Assembly: GCA_963575745.1 (NCBI GenBank)
Contig: CAUYUJ010000864.1
Coordinates: 1 to 64,000, forward strand
Source of the DNA: Prorocentrum cordatum
Taxonomy: Eukaryota > Sar > Dinophyceae > Prorocentrales > Prorocentraceae
DNA length: 64,000 bases
Reading direction: 5' to 3'
Position numbers and translations under genes: made by a program. Shown in pieces: positions 1 to 9,395 of this stretch (position 1 is its first letter; every line of letters begins with the position of its first letter). Below the pieces are notes generated by a model. The model was not told where the DNA came from and made no database searches. It worked only from the letters and a program-made list of their open reading frames with translations.

Positions 1-417
1 TTTTCTTATTCATTGTTTTGCTGATCGGCGAGGGCCCTCACACCCCCCCCTCCCGCCCCCCTGGAGTATGTCTTGGCTGTTTTTTTGGCGCCTGTTTCGA
101 GCAGGTGGAGTCTCCCCCATAGGACGCACTGTTGCAAACAGTCGCGCTAAGCAGAGGTCCAGAGCCAGATCCCCCCATCCCCCCGCCCAGTGTCGAAACG
201 CCGAACAGGAAGGCGCTCGAGATGATTTGGTTCAAGGCGTTGGACGTCCAGGATCTGCGGGCCGTTAGGCCCGAACCCCGGACCTCTCCAACAGGGTGCG
301 TTCTGCCCATGATCTTTCGAGGAGGTTCCGGTCGTGGCGGGAAGGAGGCCCGCTGGGTGAGGCGGGCAGCGAGCGTGCCACTGCTGCTGGGCCGATGTCC
401 CACCACCACTGCCATGG
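1..417. other. Unassigned GC-rich sequence
   Basis: No gene, TIR or tandem repeat was recognised here. Open frames exist on both strands but have biased composition and no motif. Confidence 0.5.
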
Positions 418-530
418 GTAGGAGGAGGAGGAGGAGGAGGAGGGTATTGATGAGTATGGAGTGAGGGAGGAGGAGGAGGAGGGGGAGGAGGAGGAGGAGG
501 AGGAGGAGGAGGAGGAGGAGGGCCTCCCCA
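418..530 (+). repeat. (GGA)n microsatellite
   Basis: Imperfect GGA/GAG tract interrupted near 440-465. Glu- or Pro-rich open frames across it come from the repeat. Confidence 0.95.
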
Positions 531-690
531 TTCCCCGTCCTGCCTGTGGTCGTGGTGGTGGGCACTGGGCCCATCACCTGCATCTCGTGGATGGGGGCGG
601 TACTGGGGACTCCCCGGGCCCCTGCAGGTCTGCTCGCACACCGCCTCATTCACAGGGTTTGGCGCAATCAGCGTGTATGCGTCGCGTTCC

Positions 691-873
691 CCAGGGCCCC
701 TCGAGTCATGAAACTATCGAGACGGGAGGTTTGTTCTCGGCCTCAGGGGGCCCTTGACGGGCCTCTGGACCGTCAAAGAGCGATTCGGGACGCAACACCG
801 GTACCGGGGAATGGATGGATCGAGACCTCGGGGGGTCGACGTACTGGAAGCATCATGACGCCGGAGGTCTGGG
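691..873 (+). repeat. Rep-A TIR element, copy 1
   Basis: Rep-A has a left end related to CCCAGACCCCCTCGAG and a right end related to CGACGTCGGGGGTCTGGG, so the outer ~10 bases are inverted repeats. Conserved internal blocks, in order, are TCATGAAAA, CACGACGGGAGG, TTTTCGGCCTC, GGGCCTCGGGACCGTCAA, CGACTCGGGACGA, CCGGTCC-GGGAA, GGTCGAC and GTCATGAAAAA. No coding capacity is seen. This copy keeps all blocks; its right end reads GCCGGAGGTCTGGG. Confidence 0.85.
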
Positions 874-895
874 ACACATACGGTTCGACACCTGG

Positions 896-1365
896 GCCCT
901 GCGTGTCGTCCCGCCGGTTCTGGCCCACCACGCTCTGGCGCGGCACGCGAGCCGCGCTCCTGGCTCCCATCGGGGGAGCGCAAGACCCGGGTTTGCCAGG
1001 ACTCGGGTTCGCCATCGTTTTTTGACGACCGCGCCTCGGATTTTGACGAGGAGGAGTTTCGTGGGATGTCTGCAGCGGGAGGCCTCGTCAAAATGCAGGC
1101 TCGGCCTCGCCATTTTTTTGACGACCTCGTCGGGGATTTCCGAGTCCCCTGTACCCAGGTCTTACGTCCCCCTGGCTCCCAGTGCCTCCACGTCCCGAGA
1201 GCCCTGCCGATGCTCTCTCTCTCTCTCTCGCCCCGCGGGGCCGAGCGGAGCGTACACACACTGGTGGCCGCCGGCAGGGGCACAGCGTCTGTCGCCAGGT
1301 GCCGCCAGGTGCGGCACGCGGAGCAAAAAAGCTCTTGACCGTACTTTATAACTCGCGAGCTCCGG
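896..1365 (+). repeat. Rep-K dispersed repeat, copy 1
   Basis: Three blocks recur in the same order at 9978-10190: a block with CCGGTTCTGGCCCACC (901-949), a block from ACGTCCCGAG through CGCCCCGCGGGGC (about 1190-1245), and a block ending GCTCTTGACCGTACTTTATA (to 1350). Spacing differs between copies. Within it, 1010-1032 and 1108-1128 are direct repeats around TTTTTTTGACGACC, and 1032-1103 can form a hairpin with TTTTGACGAGG arms. Confidence 0.6.
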
Positions 1366-1549
1366 CCCCCATCGAGTCATGAGCAAAATCACGACGGGGG
1401 GGGGTTCACAATTTTCGGCCTCTGGGGGTCCTCACCGGGCCTCGGGACCGTCAAGAAACGACTCGGTGCGAGAAACCGGTCCTGGGGAATGGGTCGAGAC
1501 CTCGGGGGGTCGACGTAACGAGAACATCATGACGTCGGGGGCTTGAGGA
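1361..1549 (+). repeat. Rep-A TIR element, copy 2
   Basis: All internal blocks are present. It carries a run of nine G after CACGAC. The right end is altered to GTCGGGGGCTTGAGG. It is immediately followed by Rep-L, as is copy 5. Confidence 0.85.
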
Positions 1550-1705
1550 CTGTGGCGCCACATTTCTGAGACCAATCGTGAGCCCTACCCCTGCGTGTCC
1601 AATCGACGCTGGGGTTATGGGACACCCCCGCTAGGGCTCCACCTAGCTGCAGACATCCTTCGGATTCGGAAGCACAGCCCGGTTTCCAGAAGTCTGACCT
1701 GCAGG
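1550..1705 (+). repeat. Rep-L, copy 1
   Basis: About 155 bases starting ACTGTGGCGCCACA and running through GCAGACATCCTTCGGA. They match 7259-7415 at high identity by eye. In both places Rep-L directly follows a Rep-A copy, so the pair was probably duplicated as one block. Confidence 0.75.
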
Positions 1706-1932
1706 GACAGGCCGCGCATGCAGTTGGCTCGCACCGCCAGGTGAGAAAAAGGCTCCACCTTGCAGGGCAACCCCTAGACGAAGATCTTCTGACAAACCAC
1801 AACAAGTTGGCGCACCTGAGAAACCTGTAGCCGCGGGTCGAGAGATTCTCCACTGTTCGTTCCCTCCAGTTGTGGAATTCACAAAGTCCTGGTCAGAAGT
1901 GGCGTGGCTTATGGGGCCCACGCAGTTCTAGG
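1706..1932. other. Unassigned sequence
   Basis: No gene or repeat was recognised between Rep-L and Rep-C. Confidence 0.4.
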
Positions 1933-2175
1933 CCTCCCAGAGGGGGTCCGAGCAGATGTGGTCGGAGGATCGCGCCGCATCGTCGATGCATCGGCGACGC
2001 GGCTCGATGCGGAGCCCGATTTTCTTCACGCAGACGTCGCCGATGCATCGCCGACGTTGCCTATGCATCGCCGATGCATCGCCGGCGCATCGCCGATGCA
2101 TCGCTGATGTATCGCCGATGCATCGGCGATGCGGCGCGATCCTTCGACCCCCTCTACTTCGACCCCATCTAGGAG
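1933..2175 (+). repeat. Rep-C TIR element, copy 1
   Basis: Roughly 50-base TIRs: the left arm starts CCTCCCAGAGGGGGTCCGAG and the right arm ends CGACCCCATCTAGGAGG; the inner arm ends are CGCGCCGCATCG and CGATGCGGCGCG. The interior is packed with palindromic GATGCATC motifs. Other copies are at 23250-23460 and, split by Rep-A, at 27551-27909. Confidence 0.8.
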
Positions 2176-2190
2176 GCATCTACGTACGCG

Positions 2191-2340
2191 TTCCCCAGAA
2201 ATCCCTACCCATTCCCTGGGGCCGGCTCGTCCCCCAAAGCCGTTTCGCTGACGGCCCCGAGGCCCGGCGAGGGCCTCCAGGGGCCGAAGATGGCCAGAAG
2301 CCTCCCGTCCTGTTGTTTTTCGCAGGACGCGAGCAGGTCT
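2191..2340 (-). repeat. Rep-A TIR element, copy 3
   Basis: Reverse orientation: CATTCCCTGGGGCCGG, ACGGCCCCGAGGCCCGG and GGCCGAAGATGG are the complements of the Rep-A blocks. The end next to Rep-C is shortened. It sits about 15 bases from the Rep-C copy. Confidence 0.7.
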
Positions 2341-2384
2341 CGACGCTTCGCTACGCTGCATCTCCGTGGAGCCTCGCCCGTGCC

Positions 2385-2520
2385 CGACGCGGGCTCGATG
2401 CGGCCTCGACACGGATTCGGCGTGCACTCGACGCGGACTTGACACGGGCTCGACAAGGATCCGACGAGGCCAACATGGACTCGACACGGATTCGACGCGA
2501 ACAGGGCCTCGACGAGACAG
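2385..2520 (+). repeat. Degenerate CTCGACACGGATTC tandem repeat
   Basis: Short units of about 15-20 bases built on CTCGACRCGG recur at least seven times with drifting spacing. No gene is evident. Confidence 0.6.
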
Positions 2521-2628
2521 ACAGGGCCCCCCGAGGATGCAACACAAGCTTCGCTGCGCAGCCGCCCCCGTGCCGCCCGACCGACCTGCGCGCCAGCCGG
2601 ACCTGCCACCAACAGACGCAAGCCTTCA

Positions 2629-2790
2629 GTCGGGCCTGTCCCTCTGCAGGGGGAATAGCCACAAACAGTAAACCATGAATCGTCTGGGGACTATTTTGTT
2701 GAGTCTCTCTGGGCAGCTTTGGGGCATTTCTTTGAGCACCTTTTCTTCTTCGTCCCAAACCCCCCCCCCGGCAGGGGGGACGGGCCCGAC
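2629..2790 (+). repeat. Rep-D TIR element, copy 1
   Basis: The left arm GTCGGGCCTGTCCCTCTGC is matched by a right arm ending GACGGGCCCGAC. The interior holds GTCTGGGGACTATTTTGTTG, shared with the copies at 28005 and 50476. Confidence 0.7.
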
Positions 2791-3171
2791 CTGCACGCGA
2801 GCCCCTGCCGCGCCGCCGCGGCGGCGGCCCCGGCGTGCCCCCCCAGGGCCGCCGCGGGCGGCCCGCGGGCCGCGCGCCGACGCGGAGCGGCAGGAGCCCC
2901 CGGCCCCTCCCGCCCGCGGGGCGCCCCCCGCGCTGGGCGTCGGCGCCGCTCTCGGGAGCTGCCGGGGGGTAGCCCGCCAGAGGCTTTATATAGCAGCAGG
3001 GGGCGCGTATCACAAGCAAGGGGGCCTTCGGGCGCCCTGCGTCGGTGCTCGGCGGTTTTTCCAACTTCGAGAGGCGCTCCGGTGGCTGCGCCTCGGCGAT
3101 AGCGTTCCGGGGGTGCCAGGATCGTCCCGAACCGCGGGACGGAGACCCGAGCTATGACACAAAAGCTACAT
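2791..3171. other. Very GC-rich unassigned sequence
   Basis: Dominated by GGC/GCC runs (2800-2990), followed by mixed sequence. Long open frames on both strands reflect the lack of A/T and carry no motif. Confidence 0.5.
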
Positions 3172-3372
3172 TCGGCGGCGCGCCCGGGGAAGGGGGAGTG
3201 CGAAGGAGAAGGCCATCTCAGAAGGCGGCGGGGCTTCTCAGAAGGCCTCCGGCCTTCTGAGAGGTTTGCTGCGTCTTCGGGGAAGGCTTGGACAACTTCT
3301 CTGAAGGCCAGGGGACTTCCGAGCCTTCTGAGAAGGCCCGCTCTTCTCACTTTCTCCCTGGGCTCTCCGCCA
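3172..3372 (+). repeat. Rep-E TIR element, copy 1
   Basis: Arms start GGCGGCG and end TCTCCGCC; the interior repeats CTTCTCAGAAGGC. Matches 52888-53086 across its length, but the arms are more diverged here. Confidence 0.75.
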
Positions 3373-3664
3373 GATTGTATGGGGCCCAACATTCGGCACA
3401 ATCGGAATGTGTGCGGAAAGACGGTACGACGATTGACAGCAGGTCTTGCCCATTTTGCGCAGGGGTCGCTGTCCGTGCCGGCGCGGACGTTGTCCATTTG
3501 AGGCAAAAGACCGCCTGCCCAACAGCATCCGCTGTCAGTGTTGGACAACATTTGTTGTTGGGCATCGTATTCGTTTTTCCGTACCCATATAGGGCATGCA
3601 AAACCACGTGGACGCCCGAGCAACAGCTACCTGATGCTTCCGGGACACCGTCCACTGATGCTCC
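3373..3664. other. Unassigned sequence
   Basis: Shares TTGACAGCAGGTCTTGC (about 3434) with 53568, suggesting a further low-copy repeat extending from Rep-E in both places. No gene seen. Confidence 0.4.
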
Positions 3665-3705
3665 TCGGGTGTGTGTGTGTGTGTGCGTGTGTGTGTGTGT
3701 GTGTT
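3665..3705 (+). repeat. (GT)n microsatellite
   Basis: GT dinucleotide tract with one GC interruption. Confidence 0.9.
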
Positions 3706-4050
3706 CATGGCCAGCGTCACTGGCACGCCAGAAACAGGTATGGAAAACATGGGCACGACGTTGTCCAGAACCCAGCCGCACGTGTTGTCCAGCACCGACG
3801 CCGGCCGCTGTCGGGTAGGCGCCCTGCTGCCTCGAACGGACAGCGCCCGCGGGGGCACCGACCGCGTGCCCAGTTCAGAACGAACAGGAGCTGCTCTCAC
3901 GATCCGTCCCCACTATTTCCGTACTCGTTCCGATCGTACCAGCACCAGCTCGGGGAGGGAGGGAGGATCGGGACGAAGAACGTATGTCTAAGAGCGCCTG
4001 ATGATATGCGGTATTCAGTGCTTGCCAGCTTGTGCCCCGAATGGTGAGCG
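3706..4050. other. Unassigned sequence
   Basis: No gene, RNA or repeat recognised. Confidence 0.4.
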
Positions 4051-4335
4051 ATTGCGATGTGGATGTGCGATATGCGGTGCAATCTAGGTGTACTATATAA
4101 TTATGTGGTGCAACATGTGTGTTGTAATATGGGCGGTGGTGCAAACTATGTTGTGCAGCCCATGCGGTGTAAACTATGTGGTGCGGGCCAGGTATGCGGC
4201 GCTAGGCACGTAGTGGAAGGCGCGCGTGTGCTATAGAGCATGTCAGGCGCAGCATCTCAGTGGCACGCTTCCTGGTGCAAGCTATGAGGCGCCAGCCATG
4301 TGGCACGCGCCGTGTAGTGCAACCCATGCGGCCGC
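4051..4335 (+). repeat. Degenerate TGTGGTGCAA repeat
   Basis: Loose tandem of about 20-25 base units of the type GCGGTGTAAACTATGTGGTG, increasingly GC-rich towards the next array. Confidence 0.5.
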
Positions 4336-4560
4336 CCAAACGCACGAGGCGCCCACGAGGCGCCCACGGGCGGGCGCCAAGCGACACCCCGGAGCCTACC
4401 CGCCCCGCGCACGGGGCGGGCGCACCAGGCGCCCACGAGGCGCCCACGAGGCGGGCACCAAGCGACACCCCGAGGCCTACCCGCCCCGCGCACGGGGCGG
4501 GCGCACGAGGCGGGCCCACGAGGCGCCCACGAGGCGGCCACGGGTGGGCACCCGGGCGGC
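4336..4560 (+). repeat. ~104-bp tandem duplication, GC-rich
   Basis: Two adjacent units, each running from clustered GAGGCGCCCAC motifs through AAGCGACACCCC to CCGCGCACGGGGCGGGCGCA. The short motif GAGGCGCCCAC itself repeats inside each unit. Confidence 0.75.
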
Positions 4561-4710
4561 ACCGCATGCACGGCCACCCGGCGCCGAGGGCGCCCGCGGG
4601 CGGGCACGGGCGAGGCCTCGCGGCACGCCCGCCCATGCACGGGGTGCCTTGGCCGCCCAGGGTACGCCCTTTGAGGCCCTCCCGCGCGCGGCCCACGGGG
4701 CCTGCCGGCC

Positions 4711-4900
4711 TCCCCAGGGCCCCTCGAGCAATGCAAGAATCATGACGGGGGGGGGTTCACGATTTTCGGCCTCTCGGGGCCCTTACCGGGCCTCGGGACC
4801 GTCAAAAAACGACTCAGGACGATGAAGCACCGGTCCCAGGAAACAGGTCTAAACTTTTGGGGTCGACGTCATGAAAAAATCATGACGTCAGGGGTCTGGG
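4711..4900 (+). repeat. Rep-A TIR element, copy 4
   Basis: Near-complete copy with GGTCGACGTCATGAAAAAAT before the right end GACGTCAGGGGTCTGGG. Confidence 0.85.
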
Positions 4901-5394
4901 TCCGCTGCGCGTAGCTGGGGCCCTCTGCCGGAGTGGCCCTTGCTGCGGGCTCGCGGGGCGTCTCCCCAGCAGGAGCTGGCGCGCTTCGGTTCGGCCCCCC
5001 CGCGTCCCTCTGACGCCGCGCGCACCAGAGGTCACTGGTGCCCAGGGTCACTCGACTTGCGCGCAGCCGGGTTCGGCCCAGGCCTGCCGACGAGCCAAGG
5101 AAGCCTGCAGCTGGGCTGCCCCGCAGACACGTCTGATTTTCTCGATGGTCCTGGGGAGACCCTTGTGGAGTCTTTGGGCGTTCTGCCAGGAAGCTGGATA
5201 AACGTAGTGCGGCCAGCTTGGGCGAGAACTGAGTACACATGTGGCAATGTGCCGTTCCTGCGCTCGGACCTGAGATGGCTGTGCATGCCAGGCTTCTGTA
5301 TATGTATGCAGCGCGTGGCTTCTAAATTCTCTCCGTGTTGATCCAGCCATTTGTGTTTCTAGCTTCTCGGTTGGAGGCTCAGGGGTCGGCGACA
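4901..5394. other. Unassigned sequence
   Basis: Lower GC than its surroundings after 5100. Short open frames on both strands, none with a recognised domain. Confidence 0.4.
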
Positions 5395-5612
5395 TGTGCC
5401 CACCCCTTTCAGACATCTTGCAGTCAGAACTTTTGTCGTACGGTGGGGGCGTTCGCTCTGGAATGATGGAATGCGCTCAGCAGTCTTCAGACTTTGGAGG
5501 ACTCCTTGTCTAATCAGGGTGGTGGTGATATCCATGGCCAGTCCACGATTGGGGCTCCACCGGCTTCCAGACCCTGGATCCCTTCTCAAATGATGGTTGC
5601 TTGTCCAATGCC
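5395..5612 (+). repeat. Rep-N dispersed repeat, copy 1
   Basis: About 220 bases matching 33340-33510, best around GTGATATCCATGGCCAGTCC and TCCACCGGCTTCCAGACCC. The minus strand reads WTGHGY in one frame at both sites; no gene can be supported. Confidence 0.65.
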
Positions 5613-6446
5613 CTCATCGTAAGTACTCTTGTCGTCCGTATCTGCTGCACAGGACCCGAAGGGCGATGGTCAATGCTCCACTCCGATTGGATGCCAGGCG
5701 TTTCGACGATCTCGGACTGGCGGCACTAGCCCTTTGCCCCTCGCTGCCGTAGGCTCACGTGTATTCTTGTGCGGCCGAGCCACGTGTGGCAGCACTGCAG
5801 CCCTGGTGAAGATGGACTCTGCAGACCTTCTCCGAAGCCTGCTCCTGTTCCTTCCTCGTCCTCGTCCTCGTCGTGATCCCTTTCCTCTTCTGCCCCTTGG
5901 CTTCCTGCCCCCCTCCCCTGCCGCCGTCAGAGCAATGGGGGCAGGGAGGAAGAGGGGCGAAGGATGGAGGGGAGAGGAGGGGAGGAGGGAGCGAGTGAGG
6001 AGGCGGTGGGGATAGGAAGCTCAGTCCCAGACAAGCGTGTCTTGTTTTTTTTTGTTTTCGGTATGGGTAGTTCCAGGAGGCCACACCCTTTTTCTCGAGG
6101 GCCAGCTTCTCGTCGGGAGCCGTCTTTTGGCGCGAGGACGGCCCCCACACATGAGGCCGACAACGGCTCAAAGCCTCTGCCTTGACTTTGCTCGAGACGG
6201 TGGCTGTCTGGGGAGGACGGCGTGGAAGGGAGCATGGAAGAGCAGGGAGGTGCAAGCCCAGGCCCGAGCGGAAGCGGCGTGCGCGTGCGCATGCCCCCCC
6301 GGGCGCGTGGCTGCGTGAGCCTGCGGCCATGGCCTGCGGGGGGTCGGCGAGATTCCAGGCCGCCCTGCCGGCGAGGGTGGGTTCCAGCTCGCCCAGCCGC
6401 AGCCACGACAAGGACTCCCCTGACATATACATATGCACGTGCTCTG
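5613..6446. other. Unassigned sequence
   Basis: Includes a purine-rich patch (5940-6010). A 335-codon minus-strand frame crosses this stretch and Rep-J; its composition follows the Rep-J repeats and it has no domain. Confidence 0.4.
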
Positions 6447-6674
6447 TGGGCCCCAGAAACGGCAGGGCCGTTTTTTTCACCGTTTCCAGAAAAATGTCCC
6501 TTGAAAATGGAAGCGGCAAAAAAACGGCGACCGGAAACGGCAAAAAAACGGGAACGGGAGCCGGAACCGGTCAAACAACGGCGACGGAACCGGTAAAAAA
6601 ACGGCGCCGGAACCGGCAACAAAAACGGCAAAACGGAACCGGTAAGAAAACGGCCCTGTCGTTTCCAGGGCCCA
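6447..6674 (+). repeat. Rep-J TIR element with internal tandem array
   Basis: 31-base arms: left TGGGCCCCAGAAACGGCAGG..., right ending CCTGTCGTTTCCAGGGCCCA, about 27 of 31 matching. The interior is a tandem of GGAACCGGTAAAAAAACGGC-type units. CTG flanks both ends and may be a 3-base target duplication. Only one copy in the window. Confidence 0.75.
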
Positions 6675-7072
6675 CTGGGTGCACGTGTGTCTGTCTGTCC
6701 GTATGTATCAGAAATCACCACGGCGGCATTTTGGTGATTTTTGTAGCCTCCCCGGAGATCCTGGCTCCGCAGCCTGCTCACACAGGGCCTGCTCGCCCGA
6801 GCGTTCGGGCCCCAGGGCTTCGCAGAGATCGGCCCTGGGCGGGACCGGCCGCAGAACGTCAGTGCAGGAGGCTCTGGTGGTGAGTTTCCCCGGGAGTCGG
6901 GATTTTGCTCGCGACGTCGGAGGTGGGGCCTCACCGGTCCGCAGGGCCATCATCAACGACGCTTGGACGGAGAGCCGGTCCTATTGGGAAGGGGTCGGAG
7001 AGTCCTCGGGGGATCCACGCTGCGAGGCAGAAGCCCGATGCGCTCGACGGGTGAAGGAAGCCCACCCACACA
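6675..7072. other. Unassigned sequence
   Basis: No gene or repeat recognised. Confidence 0.4.
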
Positions 7073-7258
7073 CACCCTCGAGTCCTGAAAAAAGCACGAC
7101 GGAAGGTTTGTGCGCCACTCTCGGCCTTGGGGGGCCCGTACTGGGCCTCGGGACCGTCAACAAACGACTCGGGACGAAACACCTGTCCTGGGGAATGGGT
7201 GGAGACTTCTTTGGGGGGTCGACGTAATGAAAAAAAATATGATGTCGGGGGTCTGAGG
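7073..7258 (+). repeat. Rep-A TIR element, copy 5
   Basis: Left end ACCCTCGAGTCCTGAAAA, right end GATGTCGGGGGTCTGAGG. Followed directly by Rep-L copy 2. Confidence 0.85.
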
Positions 7259-7415
7259 ACTGTGGCGCCACACTTTTGAAGCCGATCGGGAGCCCTACCC
7301 CTGCGGGTCCAACCCACGCTGGGCTTACGTCGGACACCCCCGCTGGGGGTTCCCCCGGCTGCAGACATCCTTCGGACTCGGAAGCCCAGCCCGGTCTCCC
7401 AAAGTCCCAGGGAAT
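7259..7415 (+). repeat. Rep-L, copy 2
   Basis: Matches 1550-1705; ends near GCCCAGCCCGGTCTCCCAAA. Confidence 0.75.
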
Positions 7416-7547
7416 GCCGTACATCGACAAAGTGTTGCACAGTTGTTCCTGTGCGTTGGCACCCGTACTGCATTGCTCTTGCCCCCCCCGTTCCCCCTGA
7501 TCTTAATATTGGGCGCATGGCGAAGAGCTCCTGTTCCGCCAGGGGGC

Positions 7548-7642
7548 TCCCGACAAAATGTTGCACCACCGAGCTGTTTCGACCAGCCCGGACCGAACCC
7601 ATATTAACGTCGGGGGGGAAGGGGGGGTGGGAAACAAAGGAT

Positions 7643-7691
<49 letters not shown>

Positions 7692-7738
7692 CGATGCGAT
7701 TCATTGTCAGCGCCAGGTGGTGCAGCATTTTGTCGATG
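7548..7738. repeat. Inverted repeat around a (TA)n tract
   Basis: CCGACAAAATGTTGCACCACC at about 7550 is inverted at about 7716 as GGTGGTGCAGCATTTTGTCG. A (TA)n tract of about 37 bases (7650-7686) lies between. A third partial arm, GACAAAGTGTTGCAC, is at 7427. Confidence 0.65.
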
Positions 7739-7760
7739 TGCCGTGGGTCGAAGCCTCCTG

Positions 7761-7945
7761 CCCAGACCCCTGACGTCATGATTGTTTCATGATGTCGACC
7801 CCAAAGGTTTCGACCTGTTTCCCGGGACCGGTGCTTCATCCTGAGTCGTTTTTTGACTGTCCCGAGGCCCGGTAAGGGCCCCGAGAGGCCGAAAATCGTG
7901 AAAAAAAACCCGTCATATTTTTTTCATCACTCGAGGGGGTCTGGG
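7761..7945 (-). repeat. Rep-A TIR element, copy 6
   Basis: One of the best-preserved copies: starts CCCAGACCCCTGACGTCATG and ends CTCGAGGGGGTCTGGG, showing both inverted ends intact. Confidence 0.9.
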
Positions 7946-8166
7946 TGGGGGCCGACGCCGGGGCAAAGAGTCCTGCCGTCGGGGCTCGGGGCAGGGTGGC
8001 CCCGCGGGAGCGGGGCTCTGGAGGCCCGAGCGCCCCCGTGCCCCGCCTGCCGGGGGCCCGCCCAGGGCCCCGGCGGAGACGGGGCGTCGAAGAAGGAGAA
8101 CGCCACGGACATGCAGTCGGGGGCGGCCCAGGGTGGGCGGGGGATGACCAGGGGGGGGGGGGGAGA
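7946..8166. other. Unassigned GC-rich sequence
   Basis: No gene or repeat recognised; ends in a G run at 8150-8163. Confidence 0.4.
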
Positions 8167-8372
8167 TTCGGGGACACGAGCAATGACATAAACAGAAAAA
8201 ACAAATCGGGGGTCCGCGCGGATTTCGCGGATCGGCGCTGGGGACCCCTGGCGGCGCCTCCGGCGCCGCCCCTGGCGCGCTCCGCGCGCCAGGGAGGGGC
8301 GTCCAGCGCGGATCCAAGAAATCCGCGCGGACTTTGGAGTTTTTTATGTTTATGCCATTCTTCGGCTCCTTA
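8167..8372. repeat. Rep-B hairpin element, copy 1
   Basis: Rep-B is a near-perfect palindrome. Outer arms resemble CGAGCAATGACATAAACA and TTATGTCATTGCTCG; then come CCGCGCGGATTT and AAATCCGCGCGG, then GGATCCGCGCTGG; the centre is GGCGCCTCCGGCGCC followed by GCGCGCCAGGGAGGGG. This copy has all segments. Confidence 0.85.
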
Positions 8373-8404
8373 GTATTACGGCGTTAGCCAGGATGTTTCC
8401 TCAA

Positions 8405-8530
8405 AGCTCACGGCGCCTCTTCTCATGTCATTGGTTGTGTCCCTGGCCCTCCTCCCCCCCCCGGGCCGCGCACACTGCCGCGGGCCATGATCTGCGCCCC
8501 GCCTCTTGGACGCCCCCCTCCTGGCCGCCC
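8405..8530 (+). repeat. Rep-O dispersed repeat, copy 1
   Basis: GGCGCCTCTTCTCATGTCATT through CTCTTGGACGCCCCC; matches 36845-36965. Rep-B copy 2 begins directly at its 3' end. Confidence 0.7.
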
Positions 8531-8845
8531 CCGACATAAACGTGTGGCCTTCGCGCGGATTTCTTGGATCTGCGCTGCCCCCCCCCCCCCCGGCGGCGCC
8601 TCTAGTGCCGCCCCTGGCGCGATTTGCGCGCCAGGGAGGGGGGTCCGGCGCAGATCCCACCCCTACCCCAAGTCCTCACCCTAACCCAAACCCCTAATCC
8701 TAACCCCAACCACCAACCCCAGCCCCAAAGAGTACTCACTACTCATTACTCACTACCCGCTACTGTCGACTACTCGCTATTCGCTACTCACTTCTCACAA
8801 GAGATCCGCGCGGAGCGCCAGAAGTTTATGTTTCTGGCACAAGTC
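8531..8845. repeat. Rep-B hairpin element, copy 2, split by an insert
   Basis: The left arm and core (8531-8661) are followed by about 140 unrelated bases (8662-8800); the rest of the right arm then resumes as GATCCGCGCGGAGCGCCAGA (from about 8803). The insert starts with degenerate CCCTAACCC and CCTAATCC motifs and continues with TACTCACTACTCATTACTC pentamer-like repeats. Confidence 0.75.
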
Positions 8846-9215
8846 CTTCTTTCGAGGCAGGCCGAGCCTTTCGGAACGCGGTCAGAGCGTTCCAGGGCGC
8901 TCTGAAAAATGGCCGCGGCGCCTGATGCATGCTCTGGACCCGGCAGTTCCCAGAGATTTTCAGATCGATATTTCCCTCCGGGTGTATCTTCGCACTGCCT
9001 ACGACTACAAGGAATGGGACGGAGAGCTGTTTTTTGGTGAAGTTTTCGTGATCCATGCCCCGTGCCTTTCCAAGTAGTAGGTAGTAGTGCCCGTTTCCTC
9101 CCAGGATTCCCTTCCGTCATGCCAGCGCGCTCGTGTGGAGCGCCATCGGACCAGCCGCCGTAGGCGCTCGAGGCCGAACGTTCCCTTGGGGGTTTGTTTC
9201 GGGCCCGCCTGATGG
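8846..9215. other. Unassigned sequence
   Basis: No gene or repeat recognised. Confidence 0.4.
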
Positions 9216-9395
9216 TTGGGGCACATCCACCGCCTGCGGATCCGAACCTCCGACGGTCCGAAGGCGTTGGGCATGGCCCGAGTATATTCTTGATCCACCG
9301 CCGGCGGCTGGGCCACAGCCGCCGCCTGCGGATCCGAACCTCCGAAGGCGGTGGGCATGGCCCAAGTATATTCGTGATCCACCGCCCCCTCTGGT
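9216..9395 (+). repeat. ~90-bp tandem duplication
   Basis: Two units, each with CACAKCCRCCGCCTGCGGAT, a GAAGGCGKTGGGCATGGCCC block and AGTATATTC-TGATCCACC. The first has an extra CGGTCCGA. Confidence 0.75.

Noticed and set aside
8662-8800. Interstitial telomere
   Set aside because: CCCTAACCC-like motifs are few and degenerate and grade into TACTCAC repeats; too weak to call a telomere.
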